Positions 41,096 through 50,725 of a stretch of 64,000 nucleotides of DNA are shown piece after piece; within the stretch, counting starts at the first letter, position 1, and every line of letters begins with the position of its first letter. A program made the position numbers and the translations under genes. The stretch is taken from contig NZ_MZXW01000050.1 in NCBI RefSeq assembly GCF_004123905.1, positions 484,479 to 548,478 on the forward strand, given 5' to 3'. Under the pieces are notes generated by a model. It was not told the origin of the DNA, searched no databases, and saw nothing but the letters and a program-made list of their open reading frames with translations. The stretch is from Bradyrhizobium betae. Its GTDB lineage: Bacteria > Pseudomonadota > Alphaproteobacteria > Rhizobiales > Xanthobacteraceae.

Positions 41096-42853
41096 ATGAA
41101 CGGAGCCCAGTACATTGCGGAGTTTCTCGCGCGGGTCGGAAGCGATCGGGTCTTTCTCCTGACGGGCGGCGCCTGCGCCTTCATGATCGATGCGGTCGCG
41201 CAGCACCCCAAGCTCAGCTACACCTGTTTCCAGCACGAGCAGGGCGCGGCCATGGCCGCGGACGCGCTATGGCGCGTCAATCACAAGGTCGGCGTGACGC
41301 TCGCGACCTCCGGCCCGGGGGCGACCAACCTCATCACCGGCATCGCCACCTCCCATTTCGATTCGATTCCGTCCCTGCACATCACCGGCCAGGTGAACCA
41401 GCGCGAGAGCAGCGCATTCCACGGGGCAAACGTGCGCCAGGCCGGATTCCAGGAAACCCGGATCGTGGACATGGTCCGGCCGGTCACCAAATACGCGGTG
41501 ATGGTCAAGAGCGCAGCCGAGCTGCGCGAAGAGCTGGCCAAGGCCTATTCGATCGCGACCTCCGGCCGCATGGGGCCGGTGCTGATCGACGTTCCCATGG
41601 ACATCCAGCAGACCGAGGTCGGAGACGACATCCTGCTCCCGTCAAAACTGCCTGCGACGACGGAAGCGCCTGAGCAGGTGCTGGCGGATCTGAAGCGGAC
41701 GCTCGCCGAGGCGAAGCGCCCGGTCGTGCTCTGGGGCGCGGGCGTGGGGCTTGCCGGTGTCGAGCGGGACGTCGCGGACTGGCTTGAGCGCAGCCGCCTG
41801 CCGTTCGTCTCGAGCTGGGCCGGGCTCAGCTATTTCGATCACGATCACCCGGGCTTCGTCGGCCAGATCGGCGTCTACGGCAATCGTGGTTCGAACTTCG
41901 TGTTGCAGAACGCCGATGCCGTGATCGTGCTCGGCAGCCGGCTCGACAACCGCCAGCGCTCCGGCAACGCCAAGCAATTTGCGGCCGGCGCGACTGTCCA
42001 CGTCGTCGACGTCGACAGCGAGGAACTCGCCAAATACCGCAACGACGGCTACCGCGTCAGCCATCTGGATTTCGCCGCGCTGCCGGAGGTGTTGCGCCAG
42101 CTCGATGTCGGCCCGCAGGGCCGGGAGTGGAGCGACTACGTCGCCGGGATGAAGCAGCGCTACTACCACAAGGAGGTCAGCACCTCCGCTGCGCGGTTGA
42201 ACTCACTGTCGCCCTACGACGTGATCCGCCGGGTCAACGAGATCATCGCGGAGGATGCGATCGTCATCGGCGACACCGGCGCTGCGGTGTGCTGGCTCTA
42301 CCAGGCGTTCAAGGTGAAGCGCCACACTTTGTTCAATCCGGGCGGCAACTCGCCGATGGGCTACGCGCTGCCGGCTGCGATCGGCGCCAAGATCGACCGG
42401 CCCGACCGGCAGGTGATTTCCTATAATGGCGATGGCGGGTTCCATCTCAACATCCAGGAACTGCATACCGTCCGGCACAACAATCTCGATATCGCGATCA
42501 TCGTGATGAACAACGGGTCGTACGGGATCATCAAGCAGTTCCAGGACAGCTACATGCAGAGCCGCTACAGCGCCTCGCGCGACGGCTTGAGCTTTCCTGA
42601 TTTCGGCGCGCTCGCGGCGGCCTACGGCCTGCGCTACGCACGCATCGAACGTCTCGAGCAGATCGAGCCGGGATTGTTCGAGGGTGGCCCGATCGTGATC
42701 GACGTGATGCTGAGCGAGCACACGCTGATCGAACCCAAGCTCGAGATGGGGCGCCCCATCAACGACCAGTTTCCCTATCTCGGCGAGAACGAATATGCGG
42801 AAGGCAACCGCTTCGTCGAATATCCGAGACCGGCGTCGCTGCGAACCGTCTAG
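41096..42853 (+). CDS. ThDP-dependent acetolactate-synthase-like enzyme, candidate YerE
   Basis: 585 aa, full-length three-domain ThDP enzyme. The catalytic Glu is in CFQHEQGAAMAADA; the Mg/ThDP motif is GDGGFHLNIQEL...MNNGSYG. Anabolic acetohydroxyacid synthases normally work in amino-acid operons, whereas this one directly follows rfbFGH. YerE, which adds a two-carbon unit from pyruvate to CDP-3,6-dideoxy-4-ketoglucose in yersiniose biosynthesis, is the described enzyme in that context. I infer the same reaction here; a different C-C acyl transfer is possible. Confidence 0.75.
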   Translation: MNGAQYIAEFLARVGSDRVFLLTGGACAFMIDAVAQHPKLSYTCFQHEQGAAMAADALWRVNHKVGVTLATSGPGATNLITGIATSHFDSIPSLHITGQVNQRESSAFHGANVRQAGFQETRIVDMVRPVTKYAVMVKSAAELREELAKAYSIATSGRMGPVLIDVPMDIQQTEVGDDILLPSKLPATTEAPEQVLADLKRTLAEAKRPVVLWGAGVGLAGVERDVADWLERSRLPFVSSWAGLSYFDHDHPGFVGQIGVYGNRGSNFVLQNADAVIVLGSRLDNRQRSGNAKQFAAGATVHVVDVDSEELAKYRNDGYRVSHLDFAALPEVLRQLDVGPQGREWSDYVAGMKQRYYHKEVSTSAARLNSLSPYDVIRRVNEIIAEDAIVIGDTGAAVCWLYQAFKVKRHTLFNPGGNSPMGYALPAAIGAKIDRPDRQVISYNGDGGFHLNIQELHTVRHNNLDIAIIVMNNGSYGIIKQFQDSYMQSRYSASRDGLSFPDFGALAAAYGLRYARIERLEQIEPGLFEGGPIVIDVMLSEHTLIEPKLEMGRPINDQFPYLGENEYAEGNRFVEYPRPASLRTV

Positions 42854-42889
42854 CGCGGCGGCCCACTCCAAAACACCGGCGGGATCGCG

Positions 42890-43810
42890 ATGCGGATATT
42901 CGTGACGGGCGCCACGGGCTTTCTGGGATCATACGTCGCAGAAGACCTGATCGGGCAGGGCCATGATGTCGCCGTGCTGTTGCGGCCGGGCACGAGGCCA
43001 TGGCGTCTCGGCGCCATCCGGGATCGCCTCACTGTCATCGAGGGCACGCTGGACGATCCGTCCGCGCTTGGGAACGGACTTCGTTCCTTTGCGCCTGATG
43101 CCGTCGTGCACATGGCCTGGCGCGGGGTCGGCAACAGCGAGCGAAACAGCAAGGACCAGGTGCGCAACATCGCCGACACCGTGGCGATGGCCGACCTTGC
43201 GGCGGATGCGGGTGCAACGATCTTCGTCGGCGCGGGATCGCAGGCCGAATACGGTCCCTATAATCGCGCGATCGCCGAGAGCGACGAGCCGCGACCGACC
43301 ACGTTTTACGGCATCGCCAAGCTCGCGAGCGGGCTGATGGCCGAGCGCCGCTGCGCCGAGCGCAAGCTGCGCTTTGCGTGGCTGCGCATATTTTCCGTCT
43401 ACGGCCCGAAGGACAACGAGGCTTGGTTGATTCCGAGTCTGATCAGGACCCTGCGCGCCAATGGGCATATGGCGCTGACGGGCTGCGAACAGCGTTGGGG
43501 CTTCCTGCACGCCCGCGATGCGGCTGCCGGCGTTCGGCTGGTGCTCACAAGCCCTGCGGCGCAAGGCATCTACAATCTCGGCAGCCCCGATGCGCCGCAG
43601 CTTCGCGATACCGTGAGGCGGCTGCACGAGCTGATCGGCGCGGGCGAGCTCGGCCTTGGCGAAGTGCCGTATCGCCCGGACCAGGTCATGGTGCTTGCCG
43701 CGGACATGACGCGGCTGGAAGCCCTGGGCTGGCGTCCCATGGTCGACCTCGATCAGGGACTGCGTGAAACGCTCGCCTGGCACGCGGCCGCTGTACAGGG
43801 CGCGAGTTAA
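42890..43810 (+). CDS. NAD(P)-dependent epimerase/dehydratase/reductase, candidate YerF
   Basis: 306 aa extended SDR. GATGFLGSYVAED at the N-terminus, then the active-site Tyr and Lys in FYGIAKLASG (YxxxK) and the downstream RIFSVYGPKDNEAW. Follows the ThDP enzyme by 36 bases, last in the plus-strand run. By position it would reduce the keto group left after two-carbon addition (YerF role) or act as an abequose/paratose-synthase-type 4-reductase. Stop is 3 bases before the convergent GT2 gene. Confidence 0.75.
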   Translation: MRIFVTGATGFLGSYVAEDLIGQGHDVAVLLRPGTRPWRLGAIRDRLTVIEGTLDDPSALGNGLRSFAPDAVVHMAWRGVGNSERNSKDQVRNIADTVAMADLAADAGATIFVGAGSQAEYGPYNRAIAESDEPRPTTFYGIAKLASGLMAERRCAERKLRFAWLRIFSVYGPKDNEAWLIPSLIRTLRANGHMALTGCEQRWGFLHARDAAAGVRLVLTSPAAQGIYNLGSPDAPQLRDTVRRLHELIGAGELGLGEVPYRPDQVMVLAADMTRLEALGWRPMVDLDQGLRETLAWHAAAVQGAS

Positions 43811-43813
43811 GTC

Positions 43814-44767
43814 CTACGGCTGCGGCCCGTCAAAATTGACGCGCTCGCGCTCGAACACGACGGGCTTCTCGCGGACCTGACCGTAGATCGCCAGAATGTA
43901 CTCCCCGATCATGCCCATGAAGAAGAGCTGGACACCGCCGAAGAAGAACATCGCGACGATCAGGGTCAGGATCCCGGGCTCGGCCAGGCGCTGATAGAGG
44001 ATCAGGCCGAGCAGCAGATTGGCGACGGCATAGCCGATGCTCAGGAGCGACAGAAGAAAGCCGGCATACAGGCCGAAGCGCAGCGGAGCCGAGGTGAAGG
44101 AGACCAGCCCGTTGAGGCCCTGGTCGATGAGCGCCGCTGCGCGATTTTTCGACAGCCCCTTCTTGCGCGCGCGCCAGGTGTAGGGCACGCCGACGGCGCG
44201 GCCGCCGCATTCGAAGGTCATCATCCGCATGAACGGATATCCGTCACGCACCTGCCGCATCCGGTCGACCACCTTGCGGTCGACGAGCTGATAGTCGCCG
44301 ACGCCGGGCGGCACCTTGACCTCGGAGAAGCGGGTGAGGAGCTGATAGTAGGCGTTGCGGATGCCGCGCATCAGCCGCCCTTCCTCGCGCACGGCGCGGA
44401 TGCCGTAGACGATCTCATTGCCCGCTTCCCACAGCTTGACGAAGTCGGGCAACAATTCCGGGGGGTCCTGGAGGTCGGCCGGCATGAACAGAAGCACGGC
44501 ATCGCCGCTCGAGGCCATCACGCCGTTGAAGGTGTTGCGCAGGGGGCCGAAATTGCGCGCGTTGACGATGATCCGCACCGACTTGTCGGCGGCTGCGATC
44601 TCCCGCAGGATTTCCAAGGTGCGGTCCTCGGACGCGTTGTCGCAGAAGATGTGCTCGCGCTGGTAGCCCTGGAGTTTCTCGTCGAACACTTTCCGGACTG
44701 CTTCGTAGCAATCCCTGACGTTGAGTTCTTCGTTGAAGCAAGGGGTCACGACAGTGATTGTCTTCAC
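43814..44767 (-). CDS. GT2 glycosyltransferase, GtrB-like, membrane anchored
   Basis: 317 aa. VTPCFNEELNV at the N-terminus, FCDNASEDRT and FMPADLQDPPE as the DxD-type region, then two C-terminal membrane helices (FGLYAGFLLSLLSIGYAVANLL and GILTLIVAMFFFGGVQLFFMG). Typical of enzymes that load a sugar onto undecaprenyl phosphate. Likely works with the GT-C protein encoded downstream on the same strand at 44847-46445... upstream in transcription. Paralogue in fold of the gene at 6-992. Confidence 0.85.
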   Translation of the reverse strand: MKTITVVTPCFNEELNVRDCYEAVRKVFDEKLQGYQREHIFCDNASEDRTLEILREIAAADKSVRIIVNARNFGPLRNTFNGVMASSGDAVLLFMPADLQDPPELLPDFVKLWEAGNEIVYGIRAVREEGRLMRGIRNAYYQLLTRFSEVKVPPGVGDYQLVDRKVVDRMRQVRDGYPFMRMMTFECGGRAVGVPYTWRARKKGLSKNRAAALIDQGLNGLVSFTSAPLRFGLYAGFLLSLLSIGYAVANLLLGLILYQRLAEPGILTLIVAMFFFGGVQLFFMGMIGEYILAIYGQVREKPVVFERERVNFDGPQP

Positions 44768-44846
44768 GGCTGGCGTCTCACCAAATTGATATCAAGGGGC
44801 GCACTGTGCGCCGGAAGGTCGGCCCGCGCTGCACGACGGGTGTGTT

Positions 44847-46445
44847 TCATCGGTTCCGTGCGAGCACCACCGCAGAGCTGTTCTCAACGACCAGTGACCA
44901 GCCTGATCCTGCGGCGAGCAGGTCGTTCACATAGGCCTCGACCTCGGGGGTCGCATCATAGCGGGGGTCGCGGACGAATTGCTTGTCCTTAAACGAAGTA
45001 TTCGGCCGCTTCCAGATATAGTTGCCGGTTGCGCCGCGGGTCAGGACGATCAGATCTGGCGCTTCGCTGCTAAGCTGCTTGCGCGTCTGCATGTTGGTGT
45101 AGACCGCGTTCGTCATGACCGGCGGGAGATAGGTGTAGGCATCGGCCAGGATCTTGGTCTCGGGGGGATAACGAAGCGCGATGAAATTACCGAGCTTGAC
45201 GGCATCCTCTTCCGGCTTCCCGGAGGCCGCCGCCATGGCGCGCAGATCAAATCCGACCTGGGCAGAGACGCAGGCGAGCAAGAGAATTGCAAATGCGGCG
45301 CTGGTCCAGGCCGGCCGGACGAGGCTCTTGGTCAGGTTCTGCAATACGCTCAGCCAGGTTGCCGTGCTGAGCAGAAGGACGAACGGGACGATGTGATAGG
45401 TGATGCGGGCCTCGCGATCGTGAACGGAGATCGCCAGATGCGCGGAAGCGACGAGGATATAGAGCGCCAGCACGAAAGCGCAGCGGGTCTCCGCCGACAG
45501 GCAGGCGGCGCGCCAACCGATGCGGCGCAGACGGTCGAAGAGAAGCAGCCAGGCCAGGACCCAGCCGCTGAACAGGTAAATGAGTCCGAGTCCGAATTGC
45601 TGCTTGAGGGGGATGAGCCATAGCGTCGGATCGGCCGGCTCGACCAGGCCGTGACCCGTGCTGGTATATTTCATCTGCCAGCTAAGGGTTGCGACGAAGG
45701 TCGAAAAATCCCTGACCGCATACGGGTTGGTGATGGCGAAGACGGCCACGAAGACCGCGATCATCGCCAGGCCCTGTTGGAAGAGCTGCAGCAGCATCCG
45801 AAACGACAACGGGCGGCTTGCAAGAGTGGTCAGAGCGAGCGGAAGAAAGCTGAACGGCAGGACGGCAGCACCAACATATTTCGTGCTGAAGGCGAGACCG
45901 GCCCAGAACGCGGACAGCAGCGCGAACCCGAAGGTGGGCCGGACCAGCGAGGTGCCGAGGCCAAGGATGACGAACAGGGTTTGCAGCGTGTCCGGGTGCA
46001 TCGTGCGGGAAAAGGTCACGAAGTCAGGCATCGACGCCAGGCCCAGGCCCACGCCCAGCGCGACGCCCCTCGGCAATCCGAGATGCTCGCTCAACCGCCA
46101 CAGCGCGAGACTGGCGAGAACGCCTGCGATGATGGAAATCAAGCGAAGCACGAAGCCGACGAGCTGGGTGTTGACGGTCCACCCGAACCGCTCGAACAAC
46201 GAAATACAGTAATAGCCGATGGTGTCGTAGAGATTGCCGTAGCTGAAGAACATGTCGGGGTCGAGCGTGCTCTGCTCGAGACTCACTTTCAACTTCGCCA
46301 CATATCTTGCTTCGTCTAGTCCGAAGGCCTGCACCATGCCGATATTGTCGAGGCCATAGATCGAAGCGATAATGTTCGCCGCGACGACGATGGCAAGCAA
46401 GGCAAGGGCATAACCTGTGACGATCCGGTTGATCGTGCTGAGCAT
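44847..46445 (-). CDS. GT39/ArnT-like polytopic glycosyltransferase
   Basis: 532 aa with about ten membrane segments. The first periplasmic loop has the acidic motif AFGLDEARYVAKLKVS, and a second loop SRTMHPDTLQTLF fits GT39/PMT-like enzymes that take sugars from polyprenyl phosphate. C-terminal soluble domain of ~130 residues. Transcribed just before the GtrB-like gene (79-base gap), an arrangement typical for GtrB plus a partner transferase that decorates a polysaccharide in the periplasm. Confidence 0.7.
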   Translation of the reverse strand: MLSTINRIVTGYALALLAIVVAANIIASIYGLDNIGMVQAFGLDEARYVAKLKVSLEQSTLDPDMFFSYGNLYDTIGYYCISLFERFGWTVNTQLVGFVLRLISIIAGVLASLALWRLSEHLGLPRGVALGVGLGLASMPDFVTFSRTMHPDTLQTLFVILGLGTSLVRPTFGFALLSAFWAGLAFSTKYVGAAVLPFSFLPLALTTLASRPLSFRMLLQLFQQGLAMIAVFVAVFAITNPYAVRDFSTFVATLSWQMKYTSTGHGLVEPADPTLWLIPLKQQFGLGLIYLFSGWVLAWLLLFDRLRRIGWRAACLSAETRCAFVLALYILVASAHLAISVHDREARITYHIVPFVLLLSTATWLSVLQNLTKSLVRPAWTSAAFAILLLACVSAQVGFDLRAMAAASGKPEEDAVKLGNFIALRYPPETKILADAYTYLPPVMTNAVYTNMQTRKQLSSEAPDLIVLTRGATGNYIWKRPNTSFKDKQFVRDPRYDATPEVEAYVNDLLAAGSGWSLVVENSSAVVLARNR

Positions 46446-46480
46446 AGATTTCTTTCAGTATATCGGGAGCGAATATCGGA

Positions 46481-46984
46481 TCATCGGACCGCGAGCTTGC
46501 GCGACTGACGCGCGGCATAATCCTCGGGCGTCATGAGCCAGCCGACATAACCCACGCCGCGGTGCAGCGGGCGTCCTCGCCAGGAGTAGTCGAGCTGGAT
46601 GTTGCCGAGGGTGAAATGGCGCCAGACACGGGAGGAGTCGGTGGCATCGGGGGCGACGCCACAAGTTTCGGCCGGTTCACCGTCGTTGTGCCGGACCTGT
46701 TGACACCAGGTTCCGTCACCGGCCTTTCGAAATGTGATCGTGTAGGTGTCGCCGCATTTGAAGTCAGGCGACGTGCTTGGACAATCGGGGACGAACAGGA
46801 TGGGCAGACCGCTCAGGGCCCGTTCACGCCATTCGTTGATGACGAATTTCCGATAGGGGCCGAGGAGGAGTGCTGTCACCACGACCGCGACCAGAATGCC
46901 TGCGATCGCCATGCGGACATGATTGGTGGTCCGCGTGGTTCCTGTTGGAAGCGGCTGGTCGAGAGTCCCCTGGCTTTGCAGCAT
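46481..46984 (-). CDS. hypothetical single-pass membrane protein
   Basis: 167 aa with one hydrophobic segment ([20 protein letters not shown]) near residues 25-45, so most of the protein is periplasmic. The domain has four Cys ([24 protein letters not shown]), possibly two disulfides. First in the minus-strand run toward the GT39-like gene (35-base gap). Family not recognised. Confidence 0.6.
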
Positions 46985-47167
46985 TGCCCCGGCTTTCGAA
47001 GCGCTCTAAAAGGCCATCCGAGCGCGAAATTGCGATTTCGCCAAATTGGCGTTTTCCACCGAGGGAATCAACTACCGATTGGACGAATAGGACGGACCAC
47101 GGCGTTCAGTCCATTCGACGGAATCGGCCCGGATATCTCACATCTTGTGCGTTGACGAGGAGGGGGT

Positions 47168-48727
47168 TTGACGAGCGCGCGACACGATGTGCGAGCCAGG
47201 TCGACGGAGCTTGGAGGCGGCGGCCGCTTTCGGCGGTTGATGCGAGGTTGGTCGGCAAATCTGGTTCAGACCATCCTTGGTCTCGTCCAACAGCTTCTGC
47301 TGGTCCCGATTTTCCTGCATGTCTGGACGGGGGAGATGCTGGCGGCATGGCTGGTCATCTATGCGGCTGGGAGCCTCGCAGTCGTCGCAGATGCAGGACT
47401 GCAATTGCGTGCCATCAACCGGTTTCTTGCCTTCAAGGCCTGTCGTGATTGCGACGGACGGACCGCAAACTACTATGCCGCAATGCTGCGGATCTATTTT
47501 GCGGTCGACGTCGGGCTCGGCGTGCTGGTGCTGGTTGGCGCTCTCCTGCTGCCGCCATCCCGAAGTCTCGGATTTCACGAGATGGCTTCATTCGACTTGG
47601 CGCTGCTCGTCATGACGGTCGGTGTGCTGCTCGTGCTGCCTGCCAATCTGGTCTCGGGACTCTATCGTGCACGCGGCCGATACAGCCGGAGTGTCTGGTT
47701 GCAGAACGGCGCGCTTCTGCTCGGACAGATCGCGCAGCTGGTCGCTCTCGCCACCAACGGCGGTCTGGTTGCGGTGGCACTGGCCTTCGTATCGCCCCAG
47801 ATCCTGTTGATGATCTATCTGGTCGCGTATGACGCGCCGCGCTTGTTTCCGTTCCTGCGTGCGGGCCGCAGCGGCCGAAGTTGGCGTTGGGCGCTCGGCC
47901 AGTTTCGCCGTGCATTTCCCTTCGCCGTCGCGAACCTGTCGGAATTGGCGCTCGTGAATGCGCCGGTGCTGATGGTGTCCGCTTTCGTCGTGGATCGCGT
48001 CGCAGTGGCTCAGTGGGGCCTGACGCGCGTGATCGCGAGCTTTCTCCGTGGACTCTGCGCGCAGGTGACGTTGCCCATCGCGGCCGAGCTGGGCCACGAC
48101 TACGCCATTGGCGACAGGGAGCGGCTACGTCAGCTCTATGCCCGTGGTTCGACATTGGTCACGGTGATCGCCAGCGTGATCGTCGCCGGTCTGCTGCCGT
48201 TCTGGCCTGACTTTTTTACCCTGTGGACGCACGGCAGCATCCCCTATGACGCGCCGCTGGCGCACATCTTGCTGCTTGGATCGGCCGCCGTGGCGCCCTC
48301 CCTGCTTGCGCTTGCCTTCGCCAATCACAGCAACCGGGGCGGTCTCCTGGTCCGGACCAAGGGACTGCAACTGGTCGTGTTCCTGGTGCTCTCGATTGTC
48401 CTGATCCGCTTGCTCGGACCGCTTGGCGCGGCAATTGCCGTCGTTGCGAGCGATCTTTGCGTTCAGTTCGGCTTGCTCGGCTTCGTCATCATGGGAGCGA
48501 CGTTGCGGCACCCGATCCGCCACACTCTGTTCCTGGCGGCGGTCATGGCGGCCATCGTGCTTTCGGGCTGGGCCATTGGCGTCGGGGTTGCTTCGCTGGC
48601 GCCGGGGGCCGGGTTTGCGCACTTCATTGTCGAGTGCGCAATCTGGTCGGCGCTGGTCGCCCTTGTCGCAAGCCCGCTCATGAGCAAGCGGCTTCGCGAC
48701 GGTCTGATAGCCCGCGTTCCGGCGTAG
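47168..48727 (+). CDS. Wzx-like flippase (MATE/MOP exporter superfamily)
   Basis: 519 aa with about 12-14 membrane segments and the N-terminal pattern RGWSANLVQTILGLVQQLLLVPIFLHVW common to polysaccharide exporters. A loop DRVAVAQWGLTRVIASFLRGL resembles Wzx helix VII-VIII regions. Start TTG at 47168 is supported by GAGGAGG just upstream. Likely flips undecaprenyl-linked repeat units. Divergent from the hypothetical membrane gene across 183 bases and convergent with the GT4 gene. Confidence 0.75.
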   Translation: MTSARHDVRARSTELGGGGRFRRLMRGWSANLVQTILGLVQQLLLVPIFLHVWTGEMLAAWLVIYAAGSLAVVADAGLQLRAINRFLAFKACRDCDGRTANYYAAMLRIYFAVDVGLGVLVLVGALLLPPSRSLGFHEMASFDLALLVMTVGVLLVLPANLVSGLYRARGRYSRSVWLQNGALLLGQIAQLVALATNGGLVAVALAFVSPQILLMIYLVAYDAPRLFPFLRAGRSGRSWRWALGQFRRAFPFAVANLSELALVNAPVLMVSAFVVDRVAVAQWGLTRVIASFLRGLCAQVTLPIAAELGHDYAIGDRERLRQLYARGSTLVTVIASVIVAGLLPFWPDFFTLWTHGSIPYDAPLAHILLLGSAAVAPSLLALAFANHSNRGGLLVRTKGLQLVVFLVLSIVLIRLLGPLGAAIAVVASDLCVQFGLLGFVIMGATLRHPIRHTLFLAAVMAAIVLSGWAIGVGVASLAPGAGFAHFIVECAIWSALVALVASPLMSKRLRDGLIARVPA

Positions 48728-48752
48728 TGCGGCGATCCACCGCACCAGTGGC

Positions 48753-49961
48753 TCAGTGTCGCGCCAGCGACAGACGATGCTTCAGCCGCTCCATCATCCG
48801 AGCGAACTGCTCGCGCCCGACGGCGGTCGCTTCGACGAACTGCTGCAGCCTTCGCTGACCCGCGATACGAAGCCTGTCTCTGATACCATCGGCCCGGAGC
48901 GCGAGGATCGCATCGGCCAGCGATCGCGGATCGTCGTAGTCGAACAGGATGGCGGCATCGCCCGCCTGCACCTTGAACGCCTCGGGGTAGATCACTGGTG
49001 TCCCGACCGCCCAGGCTTCCAGCGGCGGCAAATTGGTCGGCCCGAAATAGGTCGGCATCACCAGCGCCGATGCACCGCGATAGAGTGCGCCGAGCTCGGA
49101 CGAATCGACGAAGCCGATGATGGAGACCTGCTCGGTAAGACCATAATGCGTGATGGCTCGGTCGATATTCTCACGGCTGCCCCGATCGGATCCGCACAGC
49201 ACGAGCCGTTCGACGATGCCCCGCTCGCGCAGCAGGGCGAGCGCTGCCAGCAGGGTGATGTGGTTCTTGTGCGGCCAGAACTGGGCCGGATAGAACAGAT
49301 AGCCCGGCTCGAGGCGGTGCTTGCCGAGGACCGCCGCATCGGCCGCACCGTCAGCGGCGGATTGATCGATGTAGGTCGAGGGCGAGAAGGGGATGCAGAC
49401 CGCACGTTCCCGTTCCATGCCGTAGCGCCGGCACAGGTCCTCGGTCAACTCCTCCGCGTTGACGATCACCAGAGCCGCCTTCACGCTCGCGAGGCCGAAC
49501 AGGATCTCGCGGCGCTCGAACTCGCCGAATGCGCGAACCTCTGGGAATTCCGGCGCATCGCGATGGCAGCCGTCGAAGATCGTGATGATGAACGGCAACT
49601 GATAGAGCAGCAGGTGCCGTTTCGATGTCGAGGTGAAATGTACGACATCGATGCCGTCGCGGACGAGGGCCCGCTCGAATGGCGATTTCAGCCGCCAGGC
49701 GATCTGGGCGAGATCGAACGGCCGGCAATATTTGAGGAACAGGAATATGTAGTCCACCACGCTGAACTTCAGCAGCCGGGCCTCGATGCCGAACTGCTTC
49801 AGGATTTCCAGCGACTTTGCGTAAGGTGAGTAAACCAGTACTTCGTTGTTGGACTTCGCGGCCCAGTCGCGCAGCCAAAGGACGTCGTTCAGCGGCTGCT
49901 GGAATCCGCCGCCGACCTCGACGGCCTGTTCCAGCATCACCGCCAGGCGCAACGGTCTCAC
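48753..49961 (-). CDS. GT4 glycosyltransferase
   Basis: 402 aa from GTG at 49961, which overlaps the upstream methyltransferase stop (GTGA). GT-B fold: N-terminal LAVMLEQAVEVGGGFQQPLND; C-terminal nucleotide-sugar site with FYPAQFWPHKNH, LCGSDRGSRENI, GFVDSSELGALYRGA, and PTYFGPTNLPPLEAWAVGTPVIYP (the E-x7-E-like region). Adds one sugar to a lipid-linked oligosaccharide in the cytoplasm. Last gene of a five-gene operon. Confidence 0.85.
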   Translation of the reverse strand: MRPLRLAVMLEQAVEVGGGFQQPLNDVLWLRDWAAKSNNEVLVYSPYAKSLEILKQFGIEARLLKFSVVDYIFLFLKYCRPFDLAQIAWRLKSPFERALVRDGIDVVHFTSTSKRHLLLYQLPFIITIFDGCHRDAPEFPEVRAFGEFERREILFGLASVKAALVIVNAEELTEDLCRRYGMERERAVCIPFSPSTYIDQSAADGAADAAVLGKHRLEPGYLFYPAQFWPHKNHITLLAALALLRERGIVERLVLCGSDRGSRENIDRAITHYGLTEQVSIIGFVDSSELGALYRGASALVMPTYFGPTNLPPLEAWAVGTPVIYPEAFKVQAGDAAILFDYDDPRSLADAILALRADGIRDRLRIAGQRRLQQFVEATAVGREQFARMMERLKHRLSLARH

Positions 49962-50725
49962 GACGCGGCGCTCTTTCTCGCGACCGAATAGGCGGCCCAC
50001 GTCTTCGAGCCGGGTGCGTCACCGGACAGCCACGCATAGTCGCCGAGAGGTTCAAAGCCGCAGGCTTTGAGCGAGGCGTTGATCTCGAACGGAAACCAAT
50101 ATCGCATCCGATGCGTCTCATCGACGCGACGGATGGTTGCGCGATCCGTGTCCTCGCAGAACAACGTGTAGTTCACGAGAACGGTCGCGTTCACTTCGTC
50201 ATGATCCGATTGAGCGATCCGGGTGAGACGCAGCGGCTTGCGTTCGATGATCTTGACGCGTGTCTCGACGCCCTGTGCGAGCACGGCGCCGCCGTACCAA
50301 TAGTCGAAGAAGAACACGCCGCCCGGCTTCAACGCCGCGTGAGCGGTCCTGAACAGCTGCTCGAGTCTTTCGCGGTCGTTCTGGTAGCTCGCCACATGGA
50401 ACAGCGACACCACGGCGTCGAAGCCGTGCTCCGGACCGGTCTCGCAGGCGTTACCCTGACGGAAGGGAATGCCAAGTCCCGCCTGCTCGGCGCGGGACCT
50501 GGCGCGTGCGATCATCTCGTGGCTGAGATCGATGCCGGCGACGCTCCAGCCGCGGCGGGCGAACTCGATCGCATGCAGCCCGGTGCCGCAGCCGAGGTCG
50601 AGCATCTTGCCCGGCGCAACGCCGTGCTCGCGCAGGCGCGTCTCGACGAAATCCACCTCCGAGGCGTAGCTCTTGTCTTCGTACAAGAGATCGTACCAGG
50701 GCGCGTATTCCGCGAACACCGTCAC
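49958..50725 (-). CDS. class I SAM-dependent methyltransferase
   Basis: 255 aa from GTG at 50725, overlapping the aminotransferase stop by 4 bases. Motif I is MLDLGCGTGLHAIEF, then GIDLSHEMI and GFDAVVSLFHVASYQ. Small-molecule type, similar to methyltransferases in dideoxy-aminosugar pathways (N,N-dimethylation or O-methylation). Flanked by an aminotransferase and a glycosyltransferase, so a methylated amino sugar is a reasonable product. Confidence 0.8.
   Translation of the reverse strand: MTVFAEYAPWYDLLYEDKSYASEVDFVETRLREHGVAPGKMLDLGCGTGLHAIEFARRGWSVAGIDLSHEMIARARSRAEQAGLGIPFRQGNACETGPEHGFDAVVSLFHVASYQNDRERLEQLFRTAHAALKPGGVFFFDYWYGGAVLAQGVETRVKIIERKPLRLTRIAQSDHDEVNATVLVNYTLFCEDTDRATIRRVDETHRMRYWFPFEINASLKACGFEPLGDYAWLSGDAPGSKTWAAYSVARKSAAS

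Noticed and set aside
41096..42853. Acetolactate synthase large subunit for branched amino acids
   Set aside because: No small regulatory subunit or ilv genes nearby; placement directly after rfbFGH favours a sugar-branching role, though the fold alone cannot decide.
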